Assembly (NCBI GenBank): GCA_958295605.1 | Contig: OY282500.1 | Location: 41,905,278-41,969,277 of the forward strand | DNA length: 64,000 nt | Direction: 5' to 3' | Source: Ajuga chamaepitys | Lineage: Eukaryota; Streptophyta; Magnoliopsida; Lamiales; Lamiaceae | Shown here: positions 10,668 through 19,299 of the stretch, in pieces | How the letters are laid out: the number at the start of each line of letters is the position of its first letter | Numbering within the stretch: the stretch's first letter is position 1 | Translations under genes and position numbers: made by a program | Notes under the pieces: model-generated | Told to the model about the DNA's origin: nothing | Databases searched by the model: none | Seen by the model: the letters and a program-made list of their open reading frames with translations, nothing else

Positions 10668-12417
10668 ATGGCGTCTCATAAGATCACGCTGATGAAGATC
10701 GCTGCAACAAACTCTCCAACTGCAAATGTCAATGTTGTCACAAGGAGTATGTTAATGCAATCACAATTGTTGGCATCTTCAGAGGGAAATACTTCATCCG
10801 GAGCTGTCGAGAAGTCTATGCCAGACATTGTTGATAGCAATACAGATGAAAAATATCACTATGCATGTTCTACTCCTCGCTCTATATCAAACTCTTCATC
10901 TGCGCCCGACATTGCTCCGATGATGATGACAAATAGTTCAACTCTGGAGGAACAACTCGTAAGCTTAACCAAAGCAGTTGAATGTCTTACGGGACACGTC
11001 TAAGAGCAAGTCTCTAAGATAGAAAAACTGATGAGCAAAGCCGACAATGATGATACAAGTCGCGCTCCTGGGAAAAACATGTTGAGGACTAAGACGAAGT
11101 GGAAGAGTCTGCGGGACATCAACATCAGCCAGTTGAAAAAGAGAGAACTTTGAATGAGCTGCAAGTCTCCACTGATGGTTTGGTCCCTATTGACCAATTG
11201 AAAGAGATCATTTTGGGAACCATCAAAGACAAGTTCAATGGGACGCCTAAGTCATCCGTAACTTACACCAAACCATACTTTCAGAGAATTGATAAGTTGA
11301 AGATGCCGATAGGTTACCAACCCCCTAAATTCCAGTAATTTGATGGTAAAGGTAACCCAAAACAACATGTTGCACATTTTGTCGAGACATGCAACGACGC
11401 CGGAACTTATGGTGATTATCTTGTGAAGCAGTTCGTCCGATCCTTGAAGGGGAATGCCTTTGATTGGTATATAGACTTAGAGGCGAACTCAATCGATAGT
11501 TGGGGGCAAATGGAGCATGAGTTTCTCAATCGTTTTTATAGCACAAGAAGGATTATGAGCATGATCGAGTTGACAAACTTCCGCCAGTGGAAAGATGAGT
11601 CTGTTATTGACTATATCAATCGATGGAGAAACTTGAGTCTCAATTGCAAAGATCGACTATCTGAAAGTTCAGCAATCGAAATGTGCATCCAAGGCATGCG
11701 ATGGGGCCTCCGATACATCCTTCAAGGGATTAGGCCGAGGAAATTTGAAGAACTAGCAAGTAGAACTCATGATATGGAGCTGAGTATGGCTGAACTTGGA
11801 GTTGATGGATCTCCGATTCACGAGTCTCATAAGTTCAACAATGGGGCAAGTCTTTCGCCAAAAATCAAAATAGAGACTCCATGGTTGTTAGCGCTATGCC
11901 CATCAAATTCCGAAGAAGCAATGATGCCACGAGAAAGAATGTCCCTCAAGACAGGGAGCAAAGGAAAGCAACTTTGAAGGAGAAGCAGCAAAGGACTTAT
12001 CCGTTCTTGGACTCCGATGTCTCTGGAATATTCGATGATTTGATCAAAGAAGATCTCATCGAGTTGTCAGAAATGAAGTGGCCTGAAGAAGTTGGACAAA
12101 CTGATGACCCAAAATACTGCAAGTACCATCGCTTGGTAGGGCATCCAATCCAGGATTGCTTCATATTTAAGGATAAGGTCATGCAGTTAGCTCGACAAGT
12201 GAAAATAGTGTTAGATGAAGGCAATGCAACAACAAATCTTACAGCTGTCTTGGAAGATAATGGCCTTGGTGACACCTCATGCTACATGACGGATAAACAA
12301 GGAAGCATATACGAAGATAGACATGTAGAAGAGAAAGATGTTGAAAAGATCCTACTTGAACTTGAATATGATGTACGAATCAGTCCCTTAAATGGGGAGT
12401 TCTTGAAATTCACTTGA
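10668..12417 (+). pseudogene. retrotransposon gag, broken
   Basis: Gag-like polyprotein in at least four open blocks. The first starts at ATG 10668 and ends at TAA 11001-11003, where Q would be expected. The next runs 11099-11338 and continues in the same frame to 11977 after a TAA at 11336-11338 (again Q to stop, CAA to TAA). The last (11881-12417) is in a third frame. The middle block carries a typical retrotransposon gag domain (VAHFVETCNDAGTYGDYLVK, FVRSLKGNAFDWY, then WRNLSLNCKDRLSE). The last carries a knuckle-like CKYHRLVGHPIQDC. It cannot produce Gag from this copy. Family: Ty3/gypsy, Tat-like gag, from motif recognition. Confidence 0.8.
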
Positions 12418-13277
12418 GCCTGATGCAAAAAGAAAAAAATAAAAAATAATAATAATAAAAAAAAGAACACCTCCTGGCCCGCATGAGGATAAACTGTGCA
12501 CGGCGATCACCAAAGGTAAAGTATGTGGTTAAAATGATAACTTACCCCACTTTGGCTAAGGTGGTTAGAGAAATAGTCACTCCTGGCCCGTATAAGTATA
12601 AACTGTGCACGGCACCATCCCCAAAAAACAAAACATAAAGTGGAAATTTGAACTACGTTATGACTTGATCCCTTTCACCGGGGTACGTAGGCAGCTTAGA
12701 TATATTCTAAGTTCTGTCATACAAATATATATTGCGTTTCCCTCTCCTAAGTTGCTCCGAGTTTAGGGATCCAAGCTCCAAGTCCGTCAAGTTATCTGAT
12801 TTCGTCAAATTGGGTTGTCAAGCTCAACCTCAGATAATTCCACATTTCCAAGTCAAATATGTTAAATTCGTTCAAGCCCACAATGTTGAACTCAAGAACT
12901 AATTGGTATGAGTATAAACTACCAACAACTTTTAAATTCAAGTTCGAGGCTCCTTGGCACGAGCTTAAAAGGTCTACAAGTCAAATTCAAATCAAGAACT
13001 CTTTGATACGAGTATAAACTATCTACAAATCCAAATTCAAGTCCAAATGAAGAACTCTTTGATACGAGTAAAAACTATCTACAAATCCAAATTCAAGTCC
13101 AAATGAAGAACTCTTTGATATGAGTATAAACTATCTACAAGTCCAAATCCAAGTCCAAATTCAGAACTCTTTGATGCGAGTATAAAAATATCGATATGTC
13201 CGGAGAAATTCCGAAAGTCAGTTCGAGACTTATCCACTCTGAGACACATCGTCCGTGAACAAGCTCGAGGGGACATT
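12418..13277 (+). repeat. post-gag non-coding region with 56-bp tandem repeats and PPT
   Basis: No coding domain. Two copies of a block with CTCCTGGCCCG..ATAAACTGTGCACGGC lie at about 12470-12510 and 12577-12615. From 12997 a unit starting AACTCTTTGATACGAGTA repeats at 12997, 13053, 13109 and 13165, an exact 56-bp period. The polypurine tract is at about 13261-13277. The copies are diverged by substitution but keep their length. Confidence 0.8.
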
Positions 13278-14144
13278 TGTTGATACGCAAATTTCGTATC
13301 CAATTAAAATGCGTCACGTAATAAAATATATGTTGAATATCAATTTTATATTGATTATTTTTAATATTAGGAATTGAGCAAATAAAATTTCTAAGTTAAA
13401 AATTGGTGATTTACTATATATTTTATTGACCAATGGGAAGCCACCACGTGTCAAGATGATGCAGATATTACTAAATTAAATAAAATTAATTTAGTAATTA
13501 TCCAAGAAGATGGGGATAAACATCAAGTCATGGTGGACCAATCAGAATGCTCCATGTGTCAAGTTGTTGCAGTAATTATTAAATTAAATACAATTAATTT
13601 AATAATTATCTTATGGATAATGATATTGTGAAGGATCAATCATATCGCTCCATTCGGACTCAAGTCCATTAGGGTTTTCCCATCCTACAACTATAAATAG
13701 GGCCTCATTCTGCACCAAAAATCACAACAACACAAGCCAAGAAGTGAATACACAAGTTGAGAGCTTCAACGAGAAATCCAGAAGACTTAACACACTTGAA
13801 GATTTCCAGAAGGCTTAACACACTTGAAGATTTGAAGTCTTGAAGACGTTCTTCAAGATTCGAAGACATTCTTCGTCAAAATCATTTAAGATGTAGCGTT
13901 CGATCCAGAATCAAGCCTTTCGGCCTTCGGACAGGGTTATTGAAGAATGACTCAAGCGGCGGAGGAGATCAAGAAGAAGATTTCACTCCAAATTATCAAA
14001 TTCAAAGAAGATATTCGAAGAGAAGAATCAGAGGATTGAAGAATAGAGATTGTAACCTACAAATTTTTTCATTTAATCCAGTTGGAATTAATTTATACAA
14101 GAATTTTGTATTTATTAATTTAAAACGCAAAATTTATTGTTACA
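13278..14144 (+). repeat. 3' LTR of the gag-only element
   Basis: 867 bp, TGTTGATACG...TATTGTTACA, homologous throughout to 9735-10596, TATA box at 13692-13699. A small internal duplication (about 13783-13825, CCAGAAGACTTAACACACTT) is not in the 5' LTR. Confidence 0.88.
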
Positions 14145-14192
14145 AATATATTTAGATTACAAAGTGAAAAACACGAAATTTATATTTTAGCC

Positions 14193-14511
14193 ACCTCATT
14201 ACTATAGTCTGGATCCACCCAATAGAAATCTTCTTACTTCAACCCTAATTCGATCGTCAAAATTATATCCATGATCCATCTCTATTATCACACCAATTTA
14301 TATTATAAAATAATTAATTAATTTTGAGTGATCAATGTTGACATTAATTCCACATCACCAACTCAAATGCGCTACATCGCATAAAGGCGAAGATTACACT
14401 TCTTTATTTATGTACTTGTTAATGACTTGTTGCTTTTTGAGTGACTACTGCACCTTTTATTTTATGACTTGTTGCTTTCTGAGTGACTACTGCACTTTTT
14501 ATTTTATATAA
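14193..14511. other. spacer with a short direct duplication
   Basis: No gene. A block of about 42 bp (ATGACTTGTTGCTTTTTGAG and following) occurs twice in tandem, about 14424-14464 and 14465-14508. The Harbinger element inserted at its edge, duplicating TAA (14509-14511). Confidence 0.6.
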
Positions 14512-14915
14512 GAGCATCCCCAGTGGTAATACCCGAAAAGCAGGAATATGTTTACCACATCAGCGCCACCTCAAAAGTTAAAATACCTATACCTCAAAAC
14601 AAAACTCCTCCCCAACAATATACCCAAAAAGCAGGAATATGTGGGGGCCCCACTTAAATATCCTATTTATCTTTTTATTTATTAATTTATCAACTAAATT
14701 AATTATTTAATTTTCGGATAAATAATAAGTGATTAATATTCCGACTATTGGATTTTTTTATATTTCATTATATTTCGGGAAAAAAAAATTCCCATAAAAT
14801 GATTAATAAATTTGTTATTCATATAAAACGTAAAAATACAAAACGAAGGCAAACACGGTACATTAAAAAATCCGAATACAATAAAGTAAATTTCGAGGGC
14901 TAGCTTAATATTTTG

Positions 14916-16247
14916 CTAATAATTGCCGGAATGGTTCCAGACATGTTCAATTAAATCTTGGCGTAGTTGGTGATGTTTTTGCTTATCGCGTAGTTGAACA
15001 CCTCTCCGGATGTGGTCATTGAATGCTCCGGTTGATCCTTGACTTACTTGTGGAGGTGGCGTAGCGTAATTGGGATCGTCGGACCAATCAGTCGCTGAAT
15101 CTCCTTCATTTTCGACAATCATGTTGTGCAGTATCATACAAGCTAACATTATTTCCTTTAAGTTATTCTTGTACCAGAAACGACTTGGACCTTTAATTAT
15201 TGCCCAACGAGCTTGAAGTACTCTAAATGCACGTTCGACATCCTTTCTAGCAGCCTCTTGTAGTACTTTGAAATGCTTTCGCTTCGGATCTTGTGGACAT
15301 GGAAAGCTTTTCACAAAAGTAGCCCACTCTGGATAGATTCCATCTGTAAGATAGTATCCTTGATTATATTGCTTGCCATTAACTGTAAAATTAACGGAAG
15401 GCGCGCAACCTTTGAGAGTATCTGTGAATAAAGGAGACTGGTTGAGCATGTTTATGTCGTTGTTAGATCTTGCCACTCCAAAGTATGCATGCCATATCCA
15501 CAAATCGGCTGAAGCAACCGCTTCGAGCATGATAGTTGGGACGCCATGATCACCGCGTGTGAATTGACCTTTCCAAGCAACTGGACAATTCTTCCAGTCC
15601 CAATGCATACAATCAAGGCTCCCAAGCATTCCGGGAAAGCCGTGTCTTTCCTCATGCATTTGTAAGAGCCGTTGACAATCCCCTGCATTGGGTTTCCTCA
15701 AGTAGTATCCACCAAATAGTTCAATCACACCACGGCAAAAATTAAATAGACTTTCAATGGCGGTTGTTTCGGCAACGCGTAGGTACTCATCGTAATGGTC
15801 GGCTGGTCCACCGTACGCCAGTTGACGAATAGCCACCGTGCACTTTTGAAGTGGGGAGAACCTTTTTTTACCAGCTGCATCGACCCTCCACCGGAAATAG
15901 TCATAGTTGGACTCCAATGCATTTACTATCCGCATGAACAACTCTCTGGACATACGAAAACGCCGGCGGAATATGTCGCTTCCGTAGATCGGATCTTCAG
16001 CGAAGTAATCAAGGAAGAGTCTTGCATGACCCGCCTCACGACCTCTATCAACGTACGTTCTACGCTTCCTGACCCGGCCAGTAGAACTCCCTGCACCACC
16101 AAGCATCTCCTGTTTCTTTTGAAGCAACGACTGTATCTCTATCTCAGTCGTATCATCGGTTAAGAATTCAATAAGGCTCTCACTATCACTTTCCCGGATA
16201 ACGAGTGAGAAGACGAAGACATTTTTGAGAGAAGAATATGAAGTCAA
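14916..16247 (-). CDS. PIF/Harbinger DDE transposase (443 aa, intact)
   Basis: The nuclease/transposase that cuts and pastes PIF/Harbinger DNA; acts in the nucleus with the Myb-like partner. Seen: a DDE_Tnp_4-type core with the three acidic residues in their family motifs, D212 (GSLDCMHWDWKNCP), D302 (YYLTDGIYPEW) and E338 (ARKDVERAFRVLQARWAI), plus DLWIWHAYFG and IMLACMILHNMIVENE, all conserved family blocks. The N-terminus is acidic (SDSESLIEFLTDD), followed by a basic stretch RVRKRRTYVDRGR that could aid nuclear import. Length 443 aa is in the normal range for plant PIF transposases. There is no internal stop or frameshift. The ATG at 16247 is the first in frame. Its 5' flank contains a 15-bp tandem array (16345-16450). 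The partner ORF lies upstream on the same strand, so co-expression from one element is plausible. Confidence 0.93.
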   Translation of the reverse strand: MTSYSSLKNVFVFSLVIRESDSESLIEFLTDDTTEIEIQSLLQKKQEMLGGAGSSTGRVRKRRTYVDRGREAGHARLFLDYFAEDPIYGSDIFRRRFRMSRELFMRIVNALESNYDYFRWRVDAAGKKRFSPLQKCTVAIRQLAYGGPADHYDEYLRVAETTAIESLFNFCRGVIELFGGYYLRKPNAGDCQRLLQMHEERHGFPGMLGSLDCMHWDWKNCPVAWKGQFTRGDHGVPTIMLEAVASADLWIWHAYFGVARSNNDINMLNQSPLFTDTLKGCAPSVNFTVNGKQYNQGYYLTDGIYPEWATFVKSFPCPQDPKRKHFKVLQEAARKDVERAFRVLQARWAIIKGPSRFWYKNNLKEIMLACMILHNMIVENEGDSATDWSDDPNYATPPPQVSQGSTGAFNDHIRRGVQLRDKQKHHQLRQDLIEHVWNHSGNY

Positions 16248-16344
16248 TGAAAGAAGCAGAGACTGAAGTAAAAAGATTTGAGATGAGAGCTACAACAATC
16301 CGAATGGTTGCTATTTATAGAAAATAAAAGGACACAACAAATAC

Positions 16345-16450
16345 TTTTACAACGGCTAGTTTTACAACGGCTAGCTTTACAACGGCTAGTTTTACAACGA
16401 AACCTTTTAAAACGGCTACTTTTACAACGGCAACTTTTAACAACGAAACG
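16345..16450. repeat. 15-bp tandem array between the two Harbinger genes
   Basis: Seven consecutive units on a TTTTACAACGGCTAG theme, first three nearly perfect, later ones degenerate. It lies about 100 bp upstream of the transposase ATG, where a promoter or 5' leader would be. The regular array in an otherwise intact element may be a regulatory site cluster or simple slippage. Confidence 0.85.
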
Positions 16451-16565
16451 TAAACAATAACGGTTGATTAATAACGGAAGCACACAACAAATATATTGAA
16501 AAACACGATTACAAAATATAAAATTTCACAAATACTAGGCACAGAAACAGCGAACTAAACTTAAA

Positions 16566-17780
16566 CTACATCCCCCAATTTTTCTTAATTTTATCACACA
16601 TATGGAGATGGATAAGGAGTTGTTCTTCAGTCATCTTCGAAGTATCTTTCATGAGTATTTTGTACTCACGCGTGGCGGCAAGACTCATTAGCCCTTCGAG
16701 TTTTTTCTTGTTTTGTTCTTCTAGGACCCGAAGCCTCTGCTCAATCTCGTCCTTGTTATCTTCAGAGGATGTGCTTGCTTTTCCTTTTCCCTTACTCAGC
16801 CTCTTTGCCGCTTTCTGGCCCATTGGGCGAGTACGTTCCACTCTGAAATCCTCCCCCGCGCTTGAATCAGTGTTGGAAGACGTCACATACTCTCCAGAAG
16901 CAGAGAACTTTGTCTTTTTGGGTCCACGAACTTCTTCGCCTGCATCGGCAAACTTCGGACTATCTTTCAAGATATGCCAGGCACCCATATGCCTAAACAC
17001 AGACGGCTCGTTGGTTGCACTGTAATGGGCCTTCGCCTTCTCTATAATATCCGCATCACTACAACCACTTCTCCAGGCCTTCTTCGTCTGGTTGAAACTG
17101 CAACAGAACGCTTTCACCTGTTTTTGTAGTGTGTAGTAATGTGTCTTCAACACATCATAACTCCGTGGCGGCATGTTGTTGGTACGATTTCGGTTGTACG
17201 CTTCCCCGATTCGGACCCACATTTGTTCCAATTTTTGTGCGTTGCCTACCACAGAGTCTGTACTAATATCAAGCCAACAACTTGCAAGAAGAGAGTTTTC
17301 TTCATCAGAGTAAGTTTTCTTTTTTAAAGCTGGAACCCTTGGTGGTTCAGCGGCGGCTTCAAAGTTGGCAGAGAGATTAATCCGATCTAGTCCGATTGGA
17401 GATAATTGAAACGAGAAGGGGGACGAATGTTGAGAAGTTGGGGTGTCTCTGTCTGTATCCGAGGAATCAGTGCTGGGTCTTCTTGATGAATTTGCGCCCA
17501 TTATCGGACGAAACCCGTATTGCGGAACTGCCCTATAGGGACTTTGATCTGGATGCCCGTAGTATGATGCACCGGATGAATTGAGCGGATTGAATTGAGT
17601 GTTTCCACCTTCCGAAAAATCTGAAAAATATGGAAAATGGGCTGGATAATTTTGGGGCTGAAAATTTGGATTTTCAGGACGGTAGTTGGTGTTTGGAGGA
17701 CGAAAATTGATTCCTGGAGGCGTTGCATTTTCTCCATAATTTGAAGAATTGCCCCATTGATTCCATGAATCTTTGTCCAT
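16566..17780 (-). CDS. Harbinger Myb/SANT-like accessory protein (404 aa, intact)
   Basis: Second protein of PIF/Harbinger elements. In characterised relatives it binds the element ends and helps bring the transposase into the nucleus. I chose the ATG at 17780 (MDKDSWNQWGNSS) over an upstream in-frame ATG at 17900, because the 40 residues before it look like untranslated AT-rich leader. Residues 1-140 are rich in N, P, Q, S and Y (low complexity). A Myb/SANT-like region lies at about 152-230 (KKKTYSDEENSLLASCWLDI ... LEQMWVRIGEAYN), then a conserved block around FRHMGAWHILKDSPKF. A lysine-rich segment (GQKAAKRLSKGKGKAS) precedes a C-terminal helical region with heptad-like leucines (RLRVLEEQNKKKLEGLMSLA). 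No stop or frameshift. Plant genomes often carry this family mislabelled as glutathione S-transferase T3-like. Confidence 0.88.
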   Translation of the reverse strand: MDKDSWNQWGNSSNYGENATPPGINFRPPNTNYRPENPNFQPQNYPAHFPYFSDFSEGGNTQFNPLNSSGASYYGHPDQSPYRAVPQYGFRPIMGANSSRRPSTDSSDTDRDTPTSQHSSPFSFQLSPIGLDRINLSANFEAAAEPPRVPALKKKTYSDEENSLLASCWLDISTDSVVGNAQKLEQMWVRIGEAYNRNRTNNMPPRSYDVLKTHYYTLQKQVKAFCCSFNQTKKAWRSGCSDADIIEKAKAHYSATNEPSVFRHMGAWHILKDSPKFADAGEEVRGPKKTKFSASGEYVTSSNTDSSAGEDFRVERTRPMGQKAAKRLSKGKGKASTSSEDNKDEIEQRLRVLEEQNKKKLEGLMSLAATREYKILMKDTSKMTEEQLLIHLHMCDKIKKNWGM

Positions 17781-18358
17781 TTTTTCAGAGAAGAAATGTA
17801 AAATTTTGATAGAAGATTGAAATTTTAAGAGTAGTAGAGGATGAAGAAAATGGTGATTGTTGAACATATATTTATAGGAAAAAATTATTTTTTTTTTCAA
17901 AAAAAATACTGAAAATAATTGCTAGATTTTAAAAAATTATAATAAAAAAAAAGGGAAGAAAAAGCCGTTTGCAACGGCTATATTGTCTCCTAAAGTATAT
18001 CCAAAAATTCAAAGCAATAAAAGAAAATAAAAAAAAAAAGCTGAAAAAACGAAAAAAAAAAAATATTAAAGGGGGGGACAGCCTGCAGGCGCGGGCCCCA
18101 CGCGGCGCGTCGCCCACGCGCGCGTGGGGCCACGCGCCTGGCCAGCGCCTCCCCTGCGCGCGTTTCCTGCACAGCCGCCAAGCCCCACTCTCACCTGACC
18201 TTTCTCTCTCCTCAAATTCCTGGGGTGTGAATTCCCTACCCATGAATAATACCCCTACCCCAAAATCCCCCCCCCCCCCCCCCATTGATTAAATACCCCA
18301 AAACTGATTTTTTTACCTTTCCATGTCAGCATCTCTCTCCTCAATGGGGATGCTCTAA

Positions 18359-18523
18359 GGTTAGTGTCTACTGCAATTTCTAACACTTAAAAGATATTTT
18401 TATTACTTTCCCCAAATAAAAAATGCGGATCTAAACTCAGTGAAATGATAACCGAAACTTTAAAAAGGACACTACGAACAAACATATTATAGATGAAACT
18501 TTTCTCATTCCCCTATAATGAAG
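18359..18523. other. short spacer
   Basis: Sequence between the Harbinger TSD and the next LTR end. Nothing recognised. Confidence 0.5.
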
Positions 18524-19096
18524 TGTTGCAATAAATTTCGTGTGTTGATTAAATAAACACGAAAATTCCGTATAAATTGAAAATATAAAAAATTGTAACA
18601 AATATTTAGTATAATCTCTAGTAATCATCTTATTATTCTCTTCAATTGTATTATGTCTTCAAACTCAAAAGTTGTCTTTGATCATTGACTTTGATCTTCC
18701 CCAATTTTGAGCTTTGACTTGAATAACGTTGACTTTGATCTGCTCGATTTCTTGATGGATTTCTTGAAGAATGCCTTGAAGAACACTGAAGAACGCCGGA
18801 GTTGCTTTTGTTCTAGAATTCTCCACTTGCTTGACTTGTGTTGTTGATGATTTTTTGTGAAACAATGAGCTCTATTTATAGTTATAGGATAGAAAACCCT
18901 AACGGGCCTAGGTTTGAATGGGGCGATATGATAGCTTCTCTATAATATAATTATCTTTAAGATAACTAGTATCATCCTCGTGAGACACACAGTTTGTATA
19001 TTTAATATAATAAATATATACTAAGAGTTGATGTATTTATATTGTTATAATATAGTGAAATATTATAATCAACATATAATAAGTGATGAAAAATAA

Positions 19097-19142
19097 TATA
19101 TATATATATATATATAGGTACGCGTGCACATGCGCGTGTGAT
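19097..19142. repeat. (TA)n tract joined to an alternating purine-pyrimidine run
   Basis: (TA)n at about 19097-19117 is followed by GTACGCGTGCACATGCGCGT at 19119-19138 and a few more alternating bases. This is an almost perfect alternating purine-pyrimidine tract with many CG and CA steps, a composition known to favour Z-DNA. Confidence 0.7.
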
Positions 19143-19299
19143 ATTCATACAATATGAATTATTCATCATTATAAAAAAAATCTTTAAAACAATCATCATT
19201 TTTGTTGCTCCAAGGACATTGAAAGAAATGACTAATCATTTGAACAATTAAAAAATTCAGGTGGATCTTATCTTGGAGATGTTGTAGTGCTTTCGCATC

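Larger units (their letters stand above)
9735..14144 (+). mobile_element. gag-only LTR retrotransposon (TR-GAG type)
   Basis: Two LTRs (9735-10596 and 13278-14144, both TGTTGATA...TTACA) flanked by a perfect 5-bp duplication AATAT (9730-9734 and 14145-14149). An 18-nt primer-binding site lies 4 nt after the 5' LTR, and a purine tract (AAGCTCGAGGGGACATT) precedes the 3' LTR. The only coding content is a broken gag (10668-12417). Nothing resembling protease, RT, RNase H or integrase exists in the about 0.86 kb between gag and the 3' LTR. The gag core resembles that of Tat-type gypsy elements. The element sits in the right TIR of the MULE. Confidence 0.9.
7219..14192. mobile_element. MULE-like transposon (Pack-MULE candidate) split by two insertions
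   Basis: The left TIR (7219-7395, resuming 8152-about 8250) matches the inverted right TIR (about 9515-9734, resuming 14145-14192). Shared blocks include TTTTCACTTTG, AACCTGTATA, CTTTGCAACTCC, GTCATATTT and TTTTTTTAATCAC. The homology is continuous only if the Tourist-like element (7399-8151) is removed from the left TIR and the gag-only LTR retrotransposon (9735-14144) from the right TIR, with one copy of each target duplication kept. The net element is then about 1.8 kb with TIRs of about 280 bp or more. The interior holds GC-richer sequence (8576-9376) unlike the AT-rich TIRs. No transposase is present. No certain 9-bp TSD was found, so outer ends are approximate. Confidence 0.75.
14512..18355 (-). 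mobile_element. complete PIF/Harbinger DNA transposon
   Basis: Termini GAGCATCCCCAGTGG and, inverted, GAGCATCCCCATTG, flanked by TAA at 14509-14511 and 18356-18358, as expected for PIF/Harbinger (TWA target). It encodes on the minus strand both proteins known to be needed by this superfamily: a Myb/SANT-like protein (16566-17780) and the DDE transposase (14916-16247). Both frames are uninterrupted. A subterminal motif ACCCRAAAAGCAGGAATATG occurs twice near the left end (14531 and 14622). The right subterminal region has a GC-rich block (18076-18178) and a run of 17 C (18267-18283). Length 3844 bp. Confidence 0.92.

Noticed and set aside
13079..13317. Minus-strand frames with LDLDLDL repeats
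   Set aside because: Antisense reading of the 56-bp tandem array.
18080..18292. Overlapping frames on both strands in the GC-rich Harbinger end
   Set aside because: Composition-driven open frames with no domain, lying in the subterminal region of a transposon.
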